A DNA stretch of 64,000 nucleotides from Rhodococcus gordoniae (GTDB lineage: Bacteria; Actinomycetota; Actinomycetes; Mycobacteriales; Mycobacteriaceae): positions 62,001 to 126,000 of the forward strand of contig NZ_LPZN01000013.1 in the NCBI RefSeq assembly GCF_001646655.1, written 5' to 3'. Below the pieces are notes generated by a model. That model did no database searches and had not been told where the DNA came from. It saw only the letters and a program-made list of their open reading frames with translations. Position numbers and translations under genes: made by a program. Position 1 is the first letter of the stretch, and the number at the start of each line of letters is the position of its first letter. Positions 28,505 through 38,092 of the stretch are shown in pieces.

Positions 28505-29962
28505 ATGTCCCGCTTCATCGACCGGGTGGTGCTGCACGTCAGCGCCGGCAAGGGCGGCAACGGCTGCGCCTCCGTCCACCGCGAGAAGTTCAAGCCGCTC
28601 GGCGGCCCCGACGGGGGTAACGGAGGCAACGGCGGCGACGTCGTCCTCGAGGTCGACCGCAATGTCCACACCCTGCTCGACTTCCACTTCCACCAGCACG
28701 CGAAGGCGACCAACGGGGCCCAGGGCGCCGGCGGGCACCGCAACGGTGCCAACGGCGGCGACCTCGTCCTGAAGGTTCCCGACGGCACCGTCGTGCTCGA
28801 CGGCCAAGGCCGGATCCTCGCCGATCTCGTGGGAACCGGTACGCGTTTCGTGGCCGCGCACGGTGGTCGCGGTGGTCTCGGAAATGCTGCGCTCGCGTCG
28901 AAGGCGCGCAAGGCACCCGGTTTCGCGTTGCTCGGTGAAGAAGGCGAGGAACTGGATCTCGTCCTCGAGCTGAAGTCCGTCGCCGACGTCGGCCTCGTGG
29001 GCTTCCCGTCGGCCGGCAAGTCGTCTCTCGTGTCGGTGCTCTCGGCGGCCAAGCCGAAGATCGCCGATTATCCGTTCACCACTCTCGTGCCGAATCTCGG
29101 TGTGGTGCAGTCGGGCGACACGACCTTCACCGTTGCCGACGTGCCGGGTCTGATCCCCGGTGCGAGCGAGGGTCGCGGTCTCGGCCTCGACTTCCTGCGG
29201 CATCTCGAGCGCTGTGCCGTACTCGCACACGTCGTCGACTGCGCGACCCTCGAACCCGGCCGCGACCCGATCTCCGACATCGACGCGCTCGAGGCCGAAC
29301 TCGCTGCCTACCAGCCTGCCCTGTCGGGCGACAGCGGACTCGGCGACCTGGCCGAGCGTCCCCGCATCGTGATCCTGAACAAGGCCGACGTGCCCGACGC
29401 GAAGGAACTCGCCGAGTTCGTCACCCCCGAACTCGAGGCGCGCGGATGGCCGGTCTTCACGATCTCGGCCGTGAGCCGCGACGGGCTGCGCCCCTTGACG
29501 TTCGCCCTCGCGAAGATGGTCGACGAGTACCGGGCGGCGCACCCTCCGGCCGCGCCCACCCGCCCGGTGATCCGTCCCGTCGCCCGCGACGAGGAGGCCT
29601 TCACCGTGGTCCGCGATCCCGAGGTGCCCGGCGGATTCGTCGTGCAGGGCACACGTCCCGAGCGGTGGGTGCGCCAGACGGCCTTCGACAACGACGAAGC
29701 GGTGGGTTATCTCGCCGACCGCCTCGCACGTCTCGGGGTCGAGGACAAGCTCGTCAAGCTCGGCGCGGAACCCGGATGCTGGGTCACCATCGGCGAGGTC
29801 GGCTTCGAGTGGGAACCGCAGACGCAGGCCGGCGTGGATGTCGTGCCGACCGGTCGCGGCACCGATGCCCGTCTCGATCAGGTCGACCGCGTCGGCGCCG
29901 CCGAACGCCGCCACGCCAAGAAGGTGCGCCGCGGCCTGGCCACCGACGACGAGTTCGAGTAG
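28505..29962 (+). CDS. obg: GTPase Obg/CgtA
   Basis: A 485-residue ribosome-associated GTPase. The glycine-rich Obg fold (residues 1-158) contains the expected GGNGGNGGD stretch. The G domain has P-loop GFPSAGKSS, switch [16 protein letters not shown] and NKAD. An OCT C-terminal domain extends to about 430, with a basic tail after it. The ATG at 28505 gives the conserved [12 protein letters not shown] start, and AGAAGG precedes it. It acts in large-subunit maturation and stress response. proB follows 51 nt later. Confidence 0.96.
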   Translation: MSRFIDRVVLHVSAGKGGNGCASVHREKFKPLGGPDGGNGGNGGDVVLEVDRNVHTLLDFHFHQHAKATNGAQGAGGHRNGANGGDLVLKVPDGTVVLDGQGRILADLVGTGTRFVAAHGGRGGLGNAALASKARKAPGFALLGEEGEELDLVLELKSVADVGLVGFPSAGKSSLVSVLSAAKPKIADYPFTTLVPNLGVVQSGDTTFTVADVPGLIPGASEGRGLGLDFLRHLERCAVLAHVVDCATLEPGRDPISDIDALEAELAAYQPALSGDSGLGDLAERPRIVILNKADVPDAKELAEFVTPELEARGWPVFTISAVSRDGLRPLTFALAKMVDEYRAAHPPAAPTRPVIRPVARDEEAFTVVRDPEVPGGFVVQGTRPERWVRQTAFDNDEAVGYLADRLARLGVEDKLVKLGAEPGCWVTIGEVGFEWEPQTQAGVDVVPTGRGTDARLDQVDRVGAAERRHAKKVRRGLATDDEFE

Positions 29963-30013
29963 CCGGCCCCGCCTTCCCATCGATCAGGAAGTCCGAAGCG
30001 TACCGAGGAGAAC

Positions 30014-31117
30014 ATGAGCGACACTCGGGAGGTCATCTCCCAGGCCCGCAGCGTAGTGGTCAAGATCGGGTCGTCGGCGATCACGAGCCTGGTGGGTGGG
30101 CTCGATCGCAGCAGGCTCGACCGTCTCGTCGACGCCATCGAAGGCCGGATCGGCACGGGCGCGAGCGTCGTCGTGGTCTCGTCCGGCGCCGTCGGTGCCG
30201 GTCTCGCACCCCTCGGCCTGACCAGCAGGCCGCGGGATCTCGCGACGAAACAGGCCGCGGCGAGCGTCGGGCAACTCGCCCTCGCCCACGCGTGGGGTAC
30301 CTCCTTCGCCCGCTACGACCGCACCGTGGGCCAGGTGCTGCTCACCGCCGACGACATCGGCCGGCGCACCCAGCACCGCAACGCGCAACGCACGCTCGAC
30401 CGCCTGCGCTCGCTCGGGGCGGTTCCGGTGGTCAACGAGAACGACACCGTCGCCACCGTCGAACTGCGCTTCGGCGACAACGACCGCCTCGCCGCGCTGG
30501 TCGCGCATCTCATCGGCGCCGACGCGCTGATCCTGCTCTCCGACGTCGACGGCCTGTACGACGGTGATCCGCGTAAGGGCGCCGCGAACCTCATCCCCGA
30601 GGTGCGCACCCCCGAGGATCTGGACGGCGTGGTCGCCGGATCGGGTGGGGCTCTCGGCACCGGTGGCATGGCGTCGAAACTGTCCGCGGCCCGCCTCGCG
30701 GCGGATTCCGGGGTGCCGGTGCTGCTCGCCGCGGCCTCCCAGGCCGACCGCGCTCTTGCCGCCGCCGACGTCGGCACGGCCTTCGCCGCTCGTCCCCAGC
30801 GCCTGTCCGCGCGGCGCTTCTGGGTGCGTCACGCCGCCGACGTGCACGGTTCGCTGTATCTCGACGAGGGTGCCGTGCGGGCCGTGATGGAACGGCGCCG
30901 CTCGCTGCTCGCTGCCGGGATCACCGGCACCAGTGGCGGTTTCCACGCCGGCGACGTCGTGGGCATCGTCGCGCCCGACGGCCGCACGGTCGCTCGCGGT
31001 GTGGTGGCCTACGACGCGTCCGAACTCGATTTCATGATCGGCTTCTCCACGGGTCAGCTGCCGCCGGATCTCCAGCGACCCGTCGTGCACGCGGACGATC
31101 TCGTGCGGGTGGTCTGA
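30014..31117 (+). CDS. proB: Glutamate 5-kinase
   Basis: A 367-residue enzyme catalysing the first step of proline synthesis. The amino-acid kinase domain begins [11 protein letters not shown] and includes [10 protein letters not shown] and ENDTVA. A C-terminal PUA domain (about 275-360) is present, matching the long form of the family. GAGGAG precedes the ATG. It follows obg as in mycobacteria; proA is not in this window. It ends 6 nt from the convergent sirtuin gene. Confidence 0.96.
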   Translation: MSDTREVISQARSVVVKIGSSAITSLVGGLDRSRLDRLVDAIEGRIGTGASVVVVSSGAVGAGLAPLGLTSRPRDLATKQAAASVGQLALAHAWGTSFARYDRTVGQVLLTADDIGRRTQHRNAQRTLDRLRSLGAVPVVNENDTVATVELRFGDNDRLAALVAHLIGADALILLSDVDGLYDGDPRKGAANLIPEVRTPEDLDGVVAGSGGALGTGGMASKLSAARLAADSGVPVLLAAASQADRALAAADVGTAFAARPQRLSARRFWVRHAADVHGSLYLDEGAVRAVMERRRSLLAAGITGTSGGFHAGDVVGIVAPDGRTVARGVVAYDASELDFMIGFSTGQLPPDLQRPVVHADDLVRVV

Positions 31118-31123
31118 CCGCCG

Positions 31124-31969
31124 TCACAGACCGGGCGCGGTCACCGCATCGGCCAGGAACGCGAGCGTCTCCGACGTGCCGGCGTCGAGCTTGAGAGTCG
31201 CCAGCGCATCACCGCGCGTAGCGCCACGATTGATCACCACCACCGGGATGTCCTGCTGCGCGGCGCGGCGCACGAAACGCAATCCCGACTGCACCGACAG
31301 CGAACTCCCGGCGACCAGCAGGGCGTCGGCGCCGTCCACCACCGAGAAGGCGAGATCGACGCGCGGGCGCGGCACCGTCTCCCCGAAGTACACGATGTCG
31401 GGCTTGAGCATCCCGCCGCAGCGCTCACAATCGACCACGACGAAGTCCTCGGTGTCGGTGACCACCGCGTCGGCGTCGGGAGCGACCTCGAGGCCGGTCG
31501 TCGCGCGGACCCGGTCGTCGAATCCCGGATTGGCCGCGCACAGCCGTTCGTGCAGCGTGAACCGGGAGATGCGGTATTCACACGACAGGCACCGGACCTG
31601 CGCATAGGTGCCGTGCAGGTCGACGACCCGGCGGCTGCCGGCCTTCGTGTGCAGCAGGTCGACGTTCTGGGTGATCACACCGACGACGGATCCGGCGCGT
31701 TCGAGGGATGCGAGGGCACGGTGCCCGGCGTTGGGCCGGGCGGCGTCCATGTGTCTCCAGCCGACATGGTTGCGGGCCCAGTAACGCTGCCGGAACTCCG
31801 CATCGCCGACGAACTGCTGGAAGGTCATCGGATTGCGCGGGGGCGAGTCCGGTCCGCGATAGTCGGGGATACCGGAATCCGTCGACAGGCCGGCGCCGGT
31901 GAGAACGGCGATCCGACGTCCGTGCAGGAGCGTGTGCAGGTCGTCGGAGCGGAGTGAAAGGTCGATCAC
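31124..31969 (-). CDS. Sir2-family NAD-dependent protein deacylase
   Basis: A 281-residue sirtuin. NAD-binding GAGLSTDSGIPDYRG, TQNVD and the catalytic histidine in DLHGTY are present. Two CxxC pairs (CLSC and CERC) form the structural zinc site. The C-terminal GSSLSVQSG is typical. The GTG start at 31969 has TACCGT 7 nt upstream. It lies 5 nt after the ligase gene on the same strand, so it can be both co-transcribed and separately expressed. A Sir2-like protein has been reported to take part in mycobacterial non-homologous end joining, which fits the neighbours here. Confidence 0.9.
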   Translation of the reverse strand: MIDLSLRSDDLHTLLHGRRIAVLTGAGLSTDSGIPDYRGPDSPPRNPMTFQQFVGDAEFRQRYWARNHVGWRHMDAARPNAGHRALASLERAGSVVGVITQNVDLLHTKAGSRRVVDLHGTYAQVRCLSCEYRISRFTLHERLCAANPGFDDRVRATTGLEVAPDADAVVTDTEDFVVVDCERCGGMLKPDIVYFGETVPRPRVDLAFSVVDGADALLVAGSSLSVQSGLRFVRRAAQQDIPVVVINRGATRGDALATLKLDAGTSETLAFLADAVTAPGL

Positions 31970-31974
31970 CCCAT

Positions 31975-33513
31975 CTACGGTAGGCCGGTTCCGGAAACCG
32001 GCGCTGTGGGCAGGAGCGCACGGACCGCGTCGATCGTGTCGGCGTCGCCGGCCGACTTGTCGGGTCGGTAGCGCAGCACCCGCGCGAACCGCAACGCGAC
32101 CCCGCCCGGATATCGGCTGCTGGTCTGCACCCCGTCGAGTTCGATCTCGACGACGATCGCGGGTCGGAGGTGGACGGTGTGCTCGTCGCGATGCGACTCG
32201 TACCGCGGGAATTCCTCTGTCTGCCACTGCAGCAACGCATCGGTGAGGCCCTTGAAGGTCTTTCCGACCATGATCGGTGGGCCGCCGTCCGGGTCGCGGG
32301 CGCCCAGGTGCAGATTCGACAGGAAACCGGTGCGGCGCCCGTATCCCCATTCCGCGGCGAGCACCACGAGATCGAGGGTGTGCTCCGGTTTGACCTTCTG
32401 CCACGCCCGGCCCCGGCGGCCGGCGGTATAGGTCGACGTGAGCGACTTCACCATGACGCCCTCGTGGCCGTTGCCGAGCGAGTCGCCGAGATGGGCCTCG
32501 GCGCTGTCGGCGTCCGGAGCGACCAGCGTCGGGATGCGATGTTCACCCGCGACGCGGGCGAGATGGTCGAGTCGTACCGACAACGGCTCGTCGAGCAGGT
32601 CGTCGCCGTCGAGGTGCAGGCAGTCGAAGAAATACGGGTGCAACAGCAGTTCGCGTTCGGAACGGGCACCGAACCGGCTCATGGTCTCCTGGAACGGCCG
32701 GGGACGCCCGGAATCGGTGAGCGCGAGCGTCTCGCCGTCGAGCACGACACTGCGACAGGGAAGTGCCCGTACGAGATCGACCAGTTCGGGTACCGAAGTG
32801 GTGATGTCGCGCAGGGTGCGGGTGAAGATCCATACGGCGTCGTCCCGGCGGTGCACCTGGATGCGGGCACCGTCGAGTTTGTACTCCACGCTCACGGCAC
32901 CGTCGAACTCGGTGAGCGCGGCGTCGAGGGATTCGGCGGGGGAGGCGAGCATCGGCCGGACCGGTCGGCCGAGTTCGAGGCCGAACCCGGCGAGGGCGTC
33001 CACACCGCCCTCGAAGGCCGCTGCTGCGGCCTGGGCCAGCCGGCCGGACAACATCACCGCCCGGCGGACCGGCTCCACCGCGAGACCGGCCGCGGCCGCG
33101 ACCGCATCGGTCATGACCCCTTCGAGAGCTCCCTGTCTCAGCTCACCTCCCAGGAGTGCGACGAGGAACCGCTGCTCGGCCTCGGTGGCCTGCTCGAACA
33201 GTTCCATGAGCAGGTGCTGCCGCGCGGCGGCGGATCCGGGTCCGGAGATGCCGGCGAGCCGGTCGAGCAGGCCCGAGACCTGGTCCACGGAGAGTGTCGG
33301 CTCCGCGGCGACCGGTGCGGACAGAGCTGCGAGGGTGCGGAAGCCGACCCCGAGGCGACCCTGTGTCATCTCCCCGGACAGCCATGAGACCACCGATTCG
33401 ACCTCGTGGGGTTCGGCACGGTCGAGCAGTTCACGTAGCAGGTCGATCTTGGTGCGTCGTGACCGTGTGGCGGCGACGGCGACGGAGGTGTCGACAACCG
33501 AGTGCAGCAGCAT
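31975..33513 (-). CDS. ligB: ATP-dependent DNA ligase LigB
   Basis: A 512-residue ATP-dependent ligase. The N-terminal helical DNA-binding domain covers residues 1-185. The adenylation domain has the nucleotidyl lysine at residue 212 (EYKLDGARIQVH), then DGETLAL, EGVMVK and AWQKVKPEH. The OB domain follows to about 490. Length and layout match mycobacterial LigB (Rv3062 type), which seals nicks. TAACGT sits 7 nt before the ATG with no ribosome-binding site, so the mRNA is probably leaderless. Divergent from the polymerase gene at 33638 and directly upstream of the sirtuin. Confidence 0.95.
   Translation of the reverse strand: MLLHSVVDTSVAVAATRSRRTKIDLLRELLDRAEPHEVESVVSWLSGEMTQGRLGVGFRTLAALSAPVAAEPTLSVDQVSGLLDRLAGISGPGSAAARQHLLMELFEQATEAEQRFLVALLGGELRQGALEGVMTDAVAAAAGLAVEPVRRAVMLSGRLAQAAAAAFEGGVDALAGFGLELGRPVRPMLASPAESLDAALTEFDGAVSVEYKLDGARIQVHRRDDAVWIFTRTLRDITTSVPELVDLVRALPCRSVVLDGETLALTDSGRPRPFQETMSRFGARSERELLLHPYFFDCLHLDGDDLLDEPLSVRLDHLARVAGEHRIPTLVAPDADSAEAHLGDSLGNGHEGVMVKSLTSTYTAGRRGRAWQKVKPEHTLDLVVLAAEWGYGRRTGFLSNLHLGARDPDGGPPIMVGKTFKGLTDALLQWQTEEFPRYESHRDEHTVHLRPAIVVEIELDGVQTSSRYPGGVALRFARVLRYRPDKSAGDADTIDAVRALLPTAPVSGTGLP
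31977..31982 (-). promoter_or_regulatory. -10 box TACCGT, predicts leaderless sirtuin transcript
   Basis: On the minus strand TACCGT lies 7 nt before the GTG at 31969, overlapping the last codons of ligB. Confidence 0.4.
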
Positions 33514-33520
33514 CGCTTCG

Positions 33521-33526
33521 ACGTTA
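33521..33526 (-). promoter_or_regulatory. -10 box TAACGT, predicts leaderless ligB transcript
   Basis: On the minus strand TAACGT lies 7 nt before the ATG at 33513. Confidence 0.45.
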
Positions 33527-33637
33527 GCGTCCCGCTGTGCCGGGCGGAGGAAATCGTGCGCCGGTGGTGTATTTCCTCACCGAGGCGGGAATCGAGAGGC
33601 GAGGATGGTGCACGAGAGGGAAAGGCGGGAGGCGCCG

Positions 33638-34585
33638 ATGAGCAAGGACGCCGATGCAGTCGAGCTCGACGTGGACGGTCGCACGGTGCGTATCTCGCAC
33701 CCCGAGCGCGTGTACTTCCCCGAGATCGGGGCGACCAAGCTCGACCTCGCGAACTACTACCTGAGCGTGGGGGAGGGGATCGTCCGGGCGCTCCGCGAAC
33801 GGCCCTGCATGCTGCACCGGTTCCCCGACGGGCTCGAAGGGCAGAAGGTGCACCAGAAGCGGCTGCCCCGCGGGGCGCCGGACTGGGTGGAGACCGTCCG
33901 GGTGCACTTTCCGCGCTACGACCGTGATGCCGACGAGCTGTGCGTCACCCATCTCGCCGACGTCGTGTGGGCCGTGCAGATGTCGACCGTGGAGTTCCAT
34001 CCTTGGAACTCGCGGCGCAGCGACGTGGAGCGGCCCGACGAGTGGCGGATCGACCTCGACCCGATGCCCGACTGCGATTTCGGCCGGGTCCGGCGCGTCG
34101 CGGCGGTGGCGCACGAAGTGCTCGACGAGCTCGGTGCCGTGGGCTGGCCGAAGACCTCGGGAGGAGACGGTCTGCACATCTACGTTCGCATCGCACCCGA
34201 ATGGGGTTTCGACGACGTCCGAAGGGCCGCATGGGCTTTCGCACGTGAAGTGGAACGGCGCGCATCCGGCGACGTGACGACGGCATGGTGGCGCAAGGAA
34301 CGCGACCCGGCGGCGGTCTTCGTCGACTACAACCAGAACTCGCGCGACCACACGATCGCCAGTGCCTATTCGGTCCGCGGTGTGCCCGGGGCGACGGTCT
34401 CCACCCCCGTGCGGTGGGACGAGATCGACGATCTCGACCCGAGGGACTTCACGATCCGGACCGTACCGCAGCGCGTCGAGGAGCTCGGCGACCTGCACGC
34501 GGGTATCGACGACGCGGTCTTCTCCCTCGGTCCGTTGCTCGAATGGGCGGAGCGCGACGAGAAGCAGGAGAAGGGGTCGGAGTGA
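33638..34585 (+). CDS. LigD-type primase/polymerase (stand-alone PolD)
   Basis: A 315-residue primase-polymerase of the LigD polymerase-domain family, without ligase or nuclease domains. The metal-binding acidic motif is IDLDPMPDC, and the triphosphate-binding region is SGGDGLHIYVRI. WNSR and the C-terminal VFVDYNQNSRDHT are typical. Related stand-alone PolD proteins in mycobacteria extend primers, add ribonucleotides and act in gap filling. GGGAGG precedes the ATG at 33638, preferred over ATG 33605. It is divergent from ligB, suggesting a shared repair function. Confidence 0.92.
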   Translation: MSKDADAVELDVDGRTVRISHPERVYFPEIGATKLDLANYYLSVGEGIVRALRERPCMLHRFPDGLEGQKVHQKRLPRGAPDWVETVRVHFPRYDRDADELCVTHLADVVWAVQMSTVEFHPWNSRRSDVERPDEWRIDLDPMPDCDFGRVRRVAAVAHEVLDELGAVGWPKTSGGDGLHIYVRIAPEWGFDDVRRAAWAFAREVERRASGDVTTAWWRKERDPAAVFVDYNQNSRDHTIASAYSVRGVPGATVSTPVRWDEIDDLDPRDFTIRTVPQRVEELGDLHAGIDDAVFSLGPLLEWAERDEKQEKGSE

Positions 34586-34623
34586 GCCCGGTGGCCTCGT
34601 GGGCGTGGCCTGACAGCCGCGGC

Positions 34624-35559
34624 CTAATATCCGGCGCTGGGGTCGACGACCCCGATCGGTACGAGTCCGGATGCGAAGCGCGTGACGTTCTCGGTGACGT
34701 GCTCGAGATAGGCCGGGATACGTAGCGGCGGCGGATTGGAATCGTGGGGTGTGATCACGGCGTTGGGCAGGGTCCACAACGGATGATCGTCCGGGAGCGG
34801 TTCGGGGTCGGTGACGTCGAGACCTGCGCCGCCGATCGCGCCGGACCGGAGTGCGGCGACGAGGGCATCGGTGTCGACGAGTTCGCCGTGGGACACGTTG
34901 ACGACCCACGCCGTGGATTTCATCGCGGTGAGTTCAGTGGCGCCGACGAGGGTCTCGACGTCTCGGGTGGCCGTTGCGGAGATGACGAAATGATCTGCGA
35001 GAGGCCATAACTCGTCGATCCGTTCGACGGGGAATGTCTCGACGGCCCCGGGTACGGGACGGCCGCTCCGGGTGACGGCGAGGGTGTGGGCGCCCAGTGC
35101 GGCCAGCATCGGGATCAGCGCCCGGCCGACACCACCTGCGCCGACGATCCCGACGGTCGCGCCCCGGAGGGTGCCGACGGCCGGAGCGAGGCTCTCGGGT
35201 GCCCACGATGTGGCGGCCAAGTGCGCCGGTAACGCCCGGACCCCGGCGAGGAGAAGGAGAAGGGCATGTTCGGCGACGGCCGCCGAGTACGCGCCCGCGG
35301 CGGACGTCCAGGTGACCCGCGGGTGGGCCTTGACGACACCCTGCGACAACCAGTACTCGACTCCGGCGGAGGGGAGCTGCACCCAGCGGACGGAGGCGGG
35401 TAGGGCCTCGGGGAAGTTCTGTGGCCCGGCAGTCCAGACGAGCGCGTCGGGGGCGTCCTCGAGCCTGCAGCACACACCGCCCCCAGCCGCGACCGCCCGT
35501 TCGAAGCGGGGGTCGCGCTCGGGACCGACAGCGATGCGGGGCGCACGCTCGGGAGTCAT
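34624..35559 (-). CDS. D-2-hydroxyacid dehydrogenase-like protein
   Basis: A 311-residue NAD-binding protein of the D-isomer 2-hydroxyacid dehydrogenase family. The Rossmann motif is GIVGAGGVGRAL (about residue 135). The catalytic Glu (DPEPLP) and His (TPHDS) are present, but the catalytic Arg of the usual ARG motif is His224 here (VVNVSHGELVD). Activity may therefore be altered. TAGAGT lies 7 nt before the ATG at 35559, favouring it over an earlier in-frame start at 35595. It lies 49 nt downstream of ectC, same strand, and could be read from the ectoine transcript, though no ectoine role is known for this family. Confidence 0.8.
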   Translation of the reverse strand: MTPERAPRIAVGPERDPRFERAVAAGGGVCCRLEDAPDALVWTAGPQNFPEALPASVRWVQLPSAGVEYWLSQGVVKAHPRVTWTSAAGAYSAAVAEHALLLLLAGVRALPAHLAATSWAPESLAPAVGTLRGATVGIVGAGGVGRALIPMLAALGAHTLAVTRSGRPVPGAVETFPVERIDELWPLADHFVISATATRDVETLVGATELTAMKSTAWVVNVSHGELVDTDALVAALRSGAIGGAGLDVTDPEPLPDDHPLWTLPNAVITPHDSNPPPLRIPAYLEHVTENVTRFASGLVPIGVVDPSAGY

Positions 35560-35566
35560 GTTCTCG

Positions 35567-35572
35567 ACTCTA
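35567..35572 (-). promoter_or_regulatory. -10 box TAGAGT, predicts leaderless transcript
   Basis: On the minus strand TAGAGT lies 7 nt before the ATG at 35559. Confidence 0.4.
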
Positions 35573-35608
35573 AGCGTCCGCCCCGCATCGGTCACGTGGT
35601 TACCGCGC

Positions 35609-36007
35609 TCAGGCGGGTTCCTCGATCAACGGGTACACACCGTTCTCGTCGTGCACCTCGCGGCCGGTCACCGGGGGGTTGAAGACGCAGAGCATGCGCA
35701 TCCGCGTCTCCGGGAGCACACGGTGACGTTCGTGCCCGTCGAGCAGGTACATCGAGCCCGGAGCGAGCTCGTACTCCACGTCGTTGTCGAGATCCTGCAG
35801 CTTGCCGGTGCCCTCGACCAGCCACACGGCTTCGACGTGGTTGGCGTAGTGGAACTCGTTGACGGTGCCGGGCTCGATGGTCGTCTCGTGGAACGAGAAG
35901 CCCACCTTGTCGCCGGCGAGGATGATGCGCTTGCTGCGCCACTGGCCGTCCTCGGAGACGACATCGCGCTCGGTGCCGGTGATCTCTTCTGTCGTGCGAA
36001 CGATCAT
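35609..36007 (-). CDS. ectC: L-ectoine synthase
   Basis: A 132-residue cupin that cyclises N-gamma-acetyl-2,4-diaminobutyrate to the compatible solute ectoine. The start MIVRTTEEI, the conserved FSFHETTIEPGT, and the metal-binding EAVWLVEGTG and LDGHERH segments are characteristic. Length matches the family. Last gene of ectABC. No ectoine hydroxylase ectD follows, so the product is probably ectoine rather than 5-hydroxyectoine unless ectD is elsewhere. Confidence 0.96.
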   Translation of the reverse strand: MIVRTTEEITGTERDVVSEDGQWRSKRIILAGDKVGFSFHETTIEPGTVNEFHYANHVEAVWLVEGTGKLQDLDNDVEYELAPGSMYLLDGHERHRVLPETRMRMLCVFNPPVTGREVHDENGVYPLIEEPA

Positions 36008-36065
36008 GGGTGTCGAAAGTCCTTCTTCTGCAAATCGGTTCGGGACGGGCGGAGAAGCGGACCGC

Positions 36066-37355
36066 TCAGGAGCGGACCTTGGCGGTCGCTTCCGCGAGGA
36101 TGTTGAGCCCGAACTCGAGTTCGTCGTCGGTGATGGTCAGCGGCGGCAGCAGCTTGACCACCTCGTCCGACGGGCCGGAGGTCTCGGCGAGCAGACCCTC
36201 CTCGAAGGCCAGGGCACAGACCTTCCCGGCGTCGTCCGGGTTCTCGAAGACCAGACCCTGGACCAGGCCGCGGCCGCGGGTCGAGACGCCGTCGAACATG
36301 TCGGACAGGTTCATGAAGGTCTGACGGATGCGCTCGCCCTTGCGCAGGGTGTCGCGCTCGAGCTTGTCGTCGGACCAGTAGTGCTCGAGGGCGGCAGCGG
36401 CCGTCACGAAGGCCGGGTTGTTGCCGCGGAAGGTGCCGTTGTGCTCGCCCGGCCCCCACACGTCGAGCTCACGCTTGAACAGGGTGAGCGCCAACGGCAT
36501 TCCGTAGCCGCCGATCGACTTGGACAGGGTCACGATGTCGGGCGTGATGCCGGCGATCTCGAACGAGAAGAACGGACCGGTGCGGCCGCAGCCCATCTGC
36601 ACGTCGTCGACGATGAGCAGGATGTCGCGTTCCCGGCACAGGTCGGCGAGAGCGCGAAGCCATTCGGGGCGAGCGACATTCACGCCACCCTCACCCTGCA
36701 CGGTCTCGACGATGACCGCGGCGGGACGGTTGAGTCCGCTGCCCGCGTCGTCGAGGACGCGCGAGAACCACTGGAAATCCTCGGTGACGCCGTTGAAGTA
36801 GTTGTCGAACGGCATCGGCGTGGCGTGCACGAGGGGGATGCCTGCGCCGGCGCGCTTCATGGAGTTACCGGTCACCGACAGGGCGCCCAGGGTCATACCG
36901 TGGAAAGCGTTGGTGAAGTTGATGATCGACTCGCGGCCGGTGACCTTGCGGGCGAGCTTGAGCGCCGCCTCGACCGCGTTGGTGCCGGTCGGGCCGGGGA
37001 ACTGGACCTTGTAGTCCAGGCCGCGGGGTGCGAGCACGTGGGACTCGAAGGTCTCGAGGAGCGTGCGCTTGGCGACGGTGTGCATGTCGAGGCCGTGGGT
37101 GATGCCGTCGCCCATGATGTAGTCGACGAGCGCCGACTTGAGAACAGGGTTGTTGTGGCCGTAGTTCAGGGCTCCGGCGCCGGCGAAGAAGTCGAGGTAG
37201 TCCTTCCCGTCCTCGCTGCGCAGCCAGGATCCCGATGCCTTGTCGAAAACGACGGGCCAACCGCGGCTGTAACTGCGGACCTCGGATTCGAGGTGCGAGA
37301 AAATTGCGGTGTCGGAATTGGGCGTGGTCTCGGGCTTGTTTTCCAGGATGGTCAT
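36066..37355 (-). CDS. ectB: Diaminobutyrate-2-oxoglutarate transaminase
   Basis: A 429-residue PLP-dependent class III aminotransferase making L-2,4-diaminobutyrate from aspartate semialdehyde. PLP lysine is in TLSKSIGGYGMPLAL, preceded by VDDVQMGCGRTG. The N-terminal FSHLESEVRSYSRGWPVVF is diagnostic for EctB. AGGAGG precedes the ATG. It lies 58 nt upstream of ectC and 61 nt downstream of ectA. Confidence 0.97.
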   Translation of the reverse strand: MTILENKPETTPNSDTAIFSHLESEVRSYSRGWPVVFDKASGSWLRSEDGKDYLDFFAGAGALNYGHNNPVLKSALVDYIMGDGITHGLDMHTVAKRTLLETFESHVLAPRGLDYKVQFPGPTGTNAVEAALKLARKVTGRESIINFTNAFHGMTLGALSVTGNSMKRAGAGIPLVHATPMPFDNYFNGVTEDFQWFSRVLDDAGSGLNRPAAVIVETVQGEGGVNVARPEWLRALADLCRERDILLIVDDVQMGCGRTGPFFSFEIAGITPDIVTLSKSIGGYGMPLALTLFKRELDVWGPGEHNGTFRGNNPAFVTAAAALEHYWSDDKLERDTLRKGERIRQTFMNLSDMFDGVSTRGRGLVQGLVFENPDDAGKVCALAFEEGLLAETSGPSDEVVKLLPPLTITDDELEFGLNILAEATAKVRS

Positions 37356-37416
37356 GTCGTGGTCCTCCTGTGATTATTCGAAGATTATGGGATTTCCGCG
37401 CGCAGATGCGCTGCGA

Positions 37417-37998
37417 TCATTCGCCGACGGTGTACAGATCCTCGGCCAGGTGGGAATCGGGGAAATCGTCGGGTGCAAACAACTCTGTGCGAGTGATATG
37501 CGTTCCACGGCGACGTGCGAGAGCGGTGAACATTGCGATCGATGCCTCGTTGTCGGGGCTCACCGTCGTTTCCAGACGGGTCACGCCGAGCGGCTCGAGT
37601 CGGTCGAGGAGGGCATCGAGCATGCGGCCCGCCACTCCGCGTCCACGCTGCTCGGCGTCGACCGCGACCTGCCAGACGAACAGTGTGTGCGGGGAATCGG
37701 GACGGCGGTAGCCGGTCACGAACCCCACAGGGCGATCGGTATCGTCGGTTGCGACAACCGATGTGTCGGCGAAATCGCGACACCACAACACATATGCGTA
37801 ACCGGAATTGACGTCGAGAACCTGCGAATCACGCGCGATCTGCCAGAGTCGTCTACCGTCGGCGATACGCGGACGCCGGAATTCGATTGCAGCCGGCTCA
37901 CTACCGGACTCGGATGCGGCTACGCCCCGAGGGGTGGTCGCGATATTCGATTCAGCCGAGTCGGGGGTCGGGGTACTTCTTTCCTTGACGGGCCTCAT
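37417..37998 (-). CDS. ectA: L-2,4-diaminobutyrate N-gamma-acetyltransferase
   Basis: A 193-residue GNAT acetyltransferase and second enzyme of ectoine synthesis. The core begins EFRRPRIADGRRLWQIA, followed by SGYAYVLWCRDFADTSVVA and acetyl-CoA motif VDAEQRGRGVAGRML. The N-terminal 40 residues are polar and not conserved. AAAGGA lies 5 nt before the ATG at 37998, so earlier in-frame starts are unlikely. First gene of ectABC, with regulatory sequence 90-120 nt upstream. Confidence 0.94.
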   Translation of the reverse strand: MRPVKERSTPTPDSAESNIATTPRGVAASESGSEPAAIEFRRPRIADGRRLWQIARDSQVLDVNSGYAYVLWCRDFADTSVVATDDTDRPVGFVTGYRRPDSPHTLFVWQVAVDAEQRGRGVAGRMLDALLDRLEPLGVTRLETTVSPDNEASIAMFTALARRRGTHITRTELFAPDDFPDSHLAEDLYTVGE

Positions 37999-38092
37999 AT
38001 GTCCTTTCAACCTAACAACTTCCGGTATCGAGATCACCTCGATGCCCGGAATCGGGATCGGAACCCTGTGGTCCGTGCAGGTGGAGCGCATG

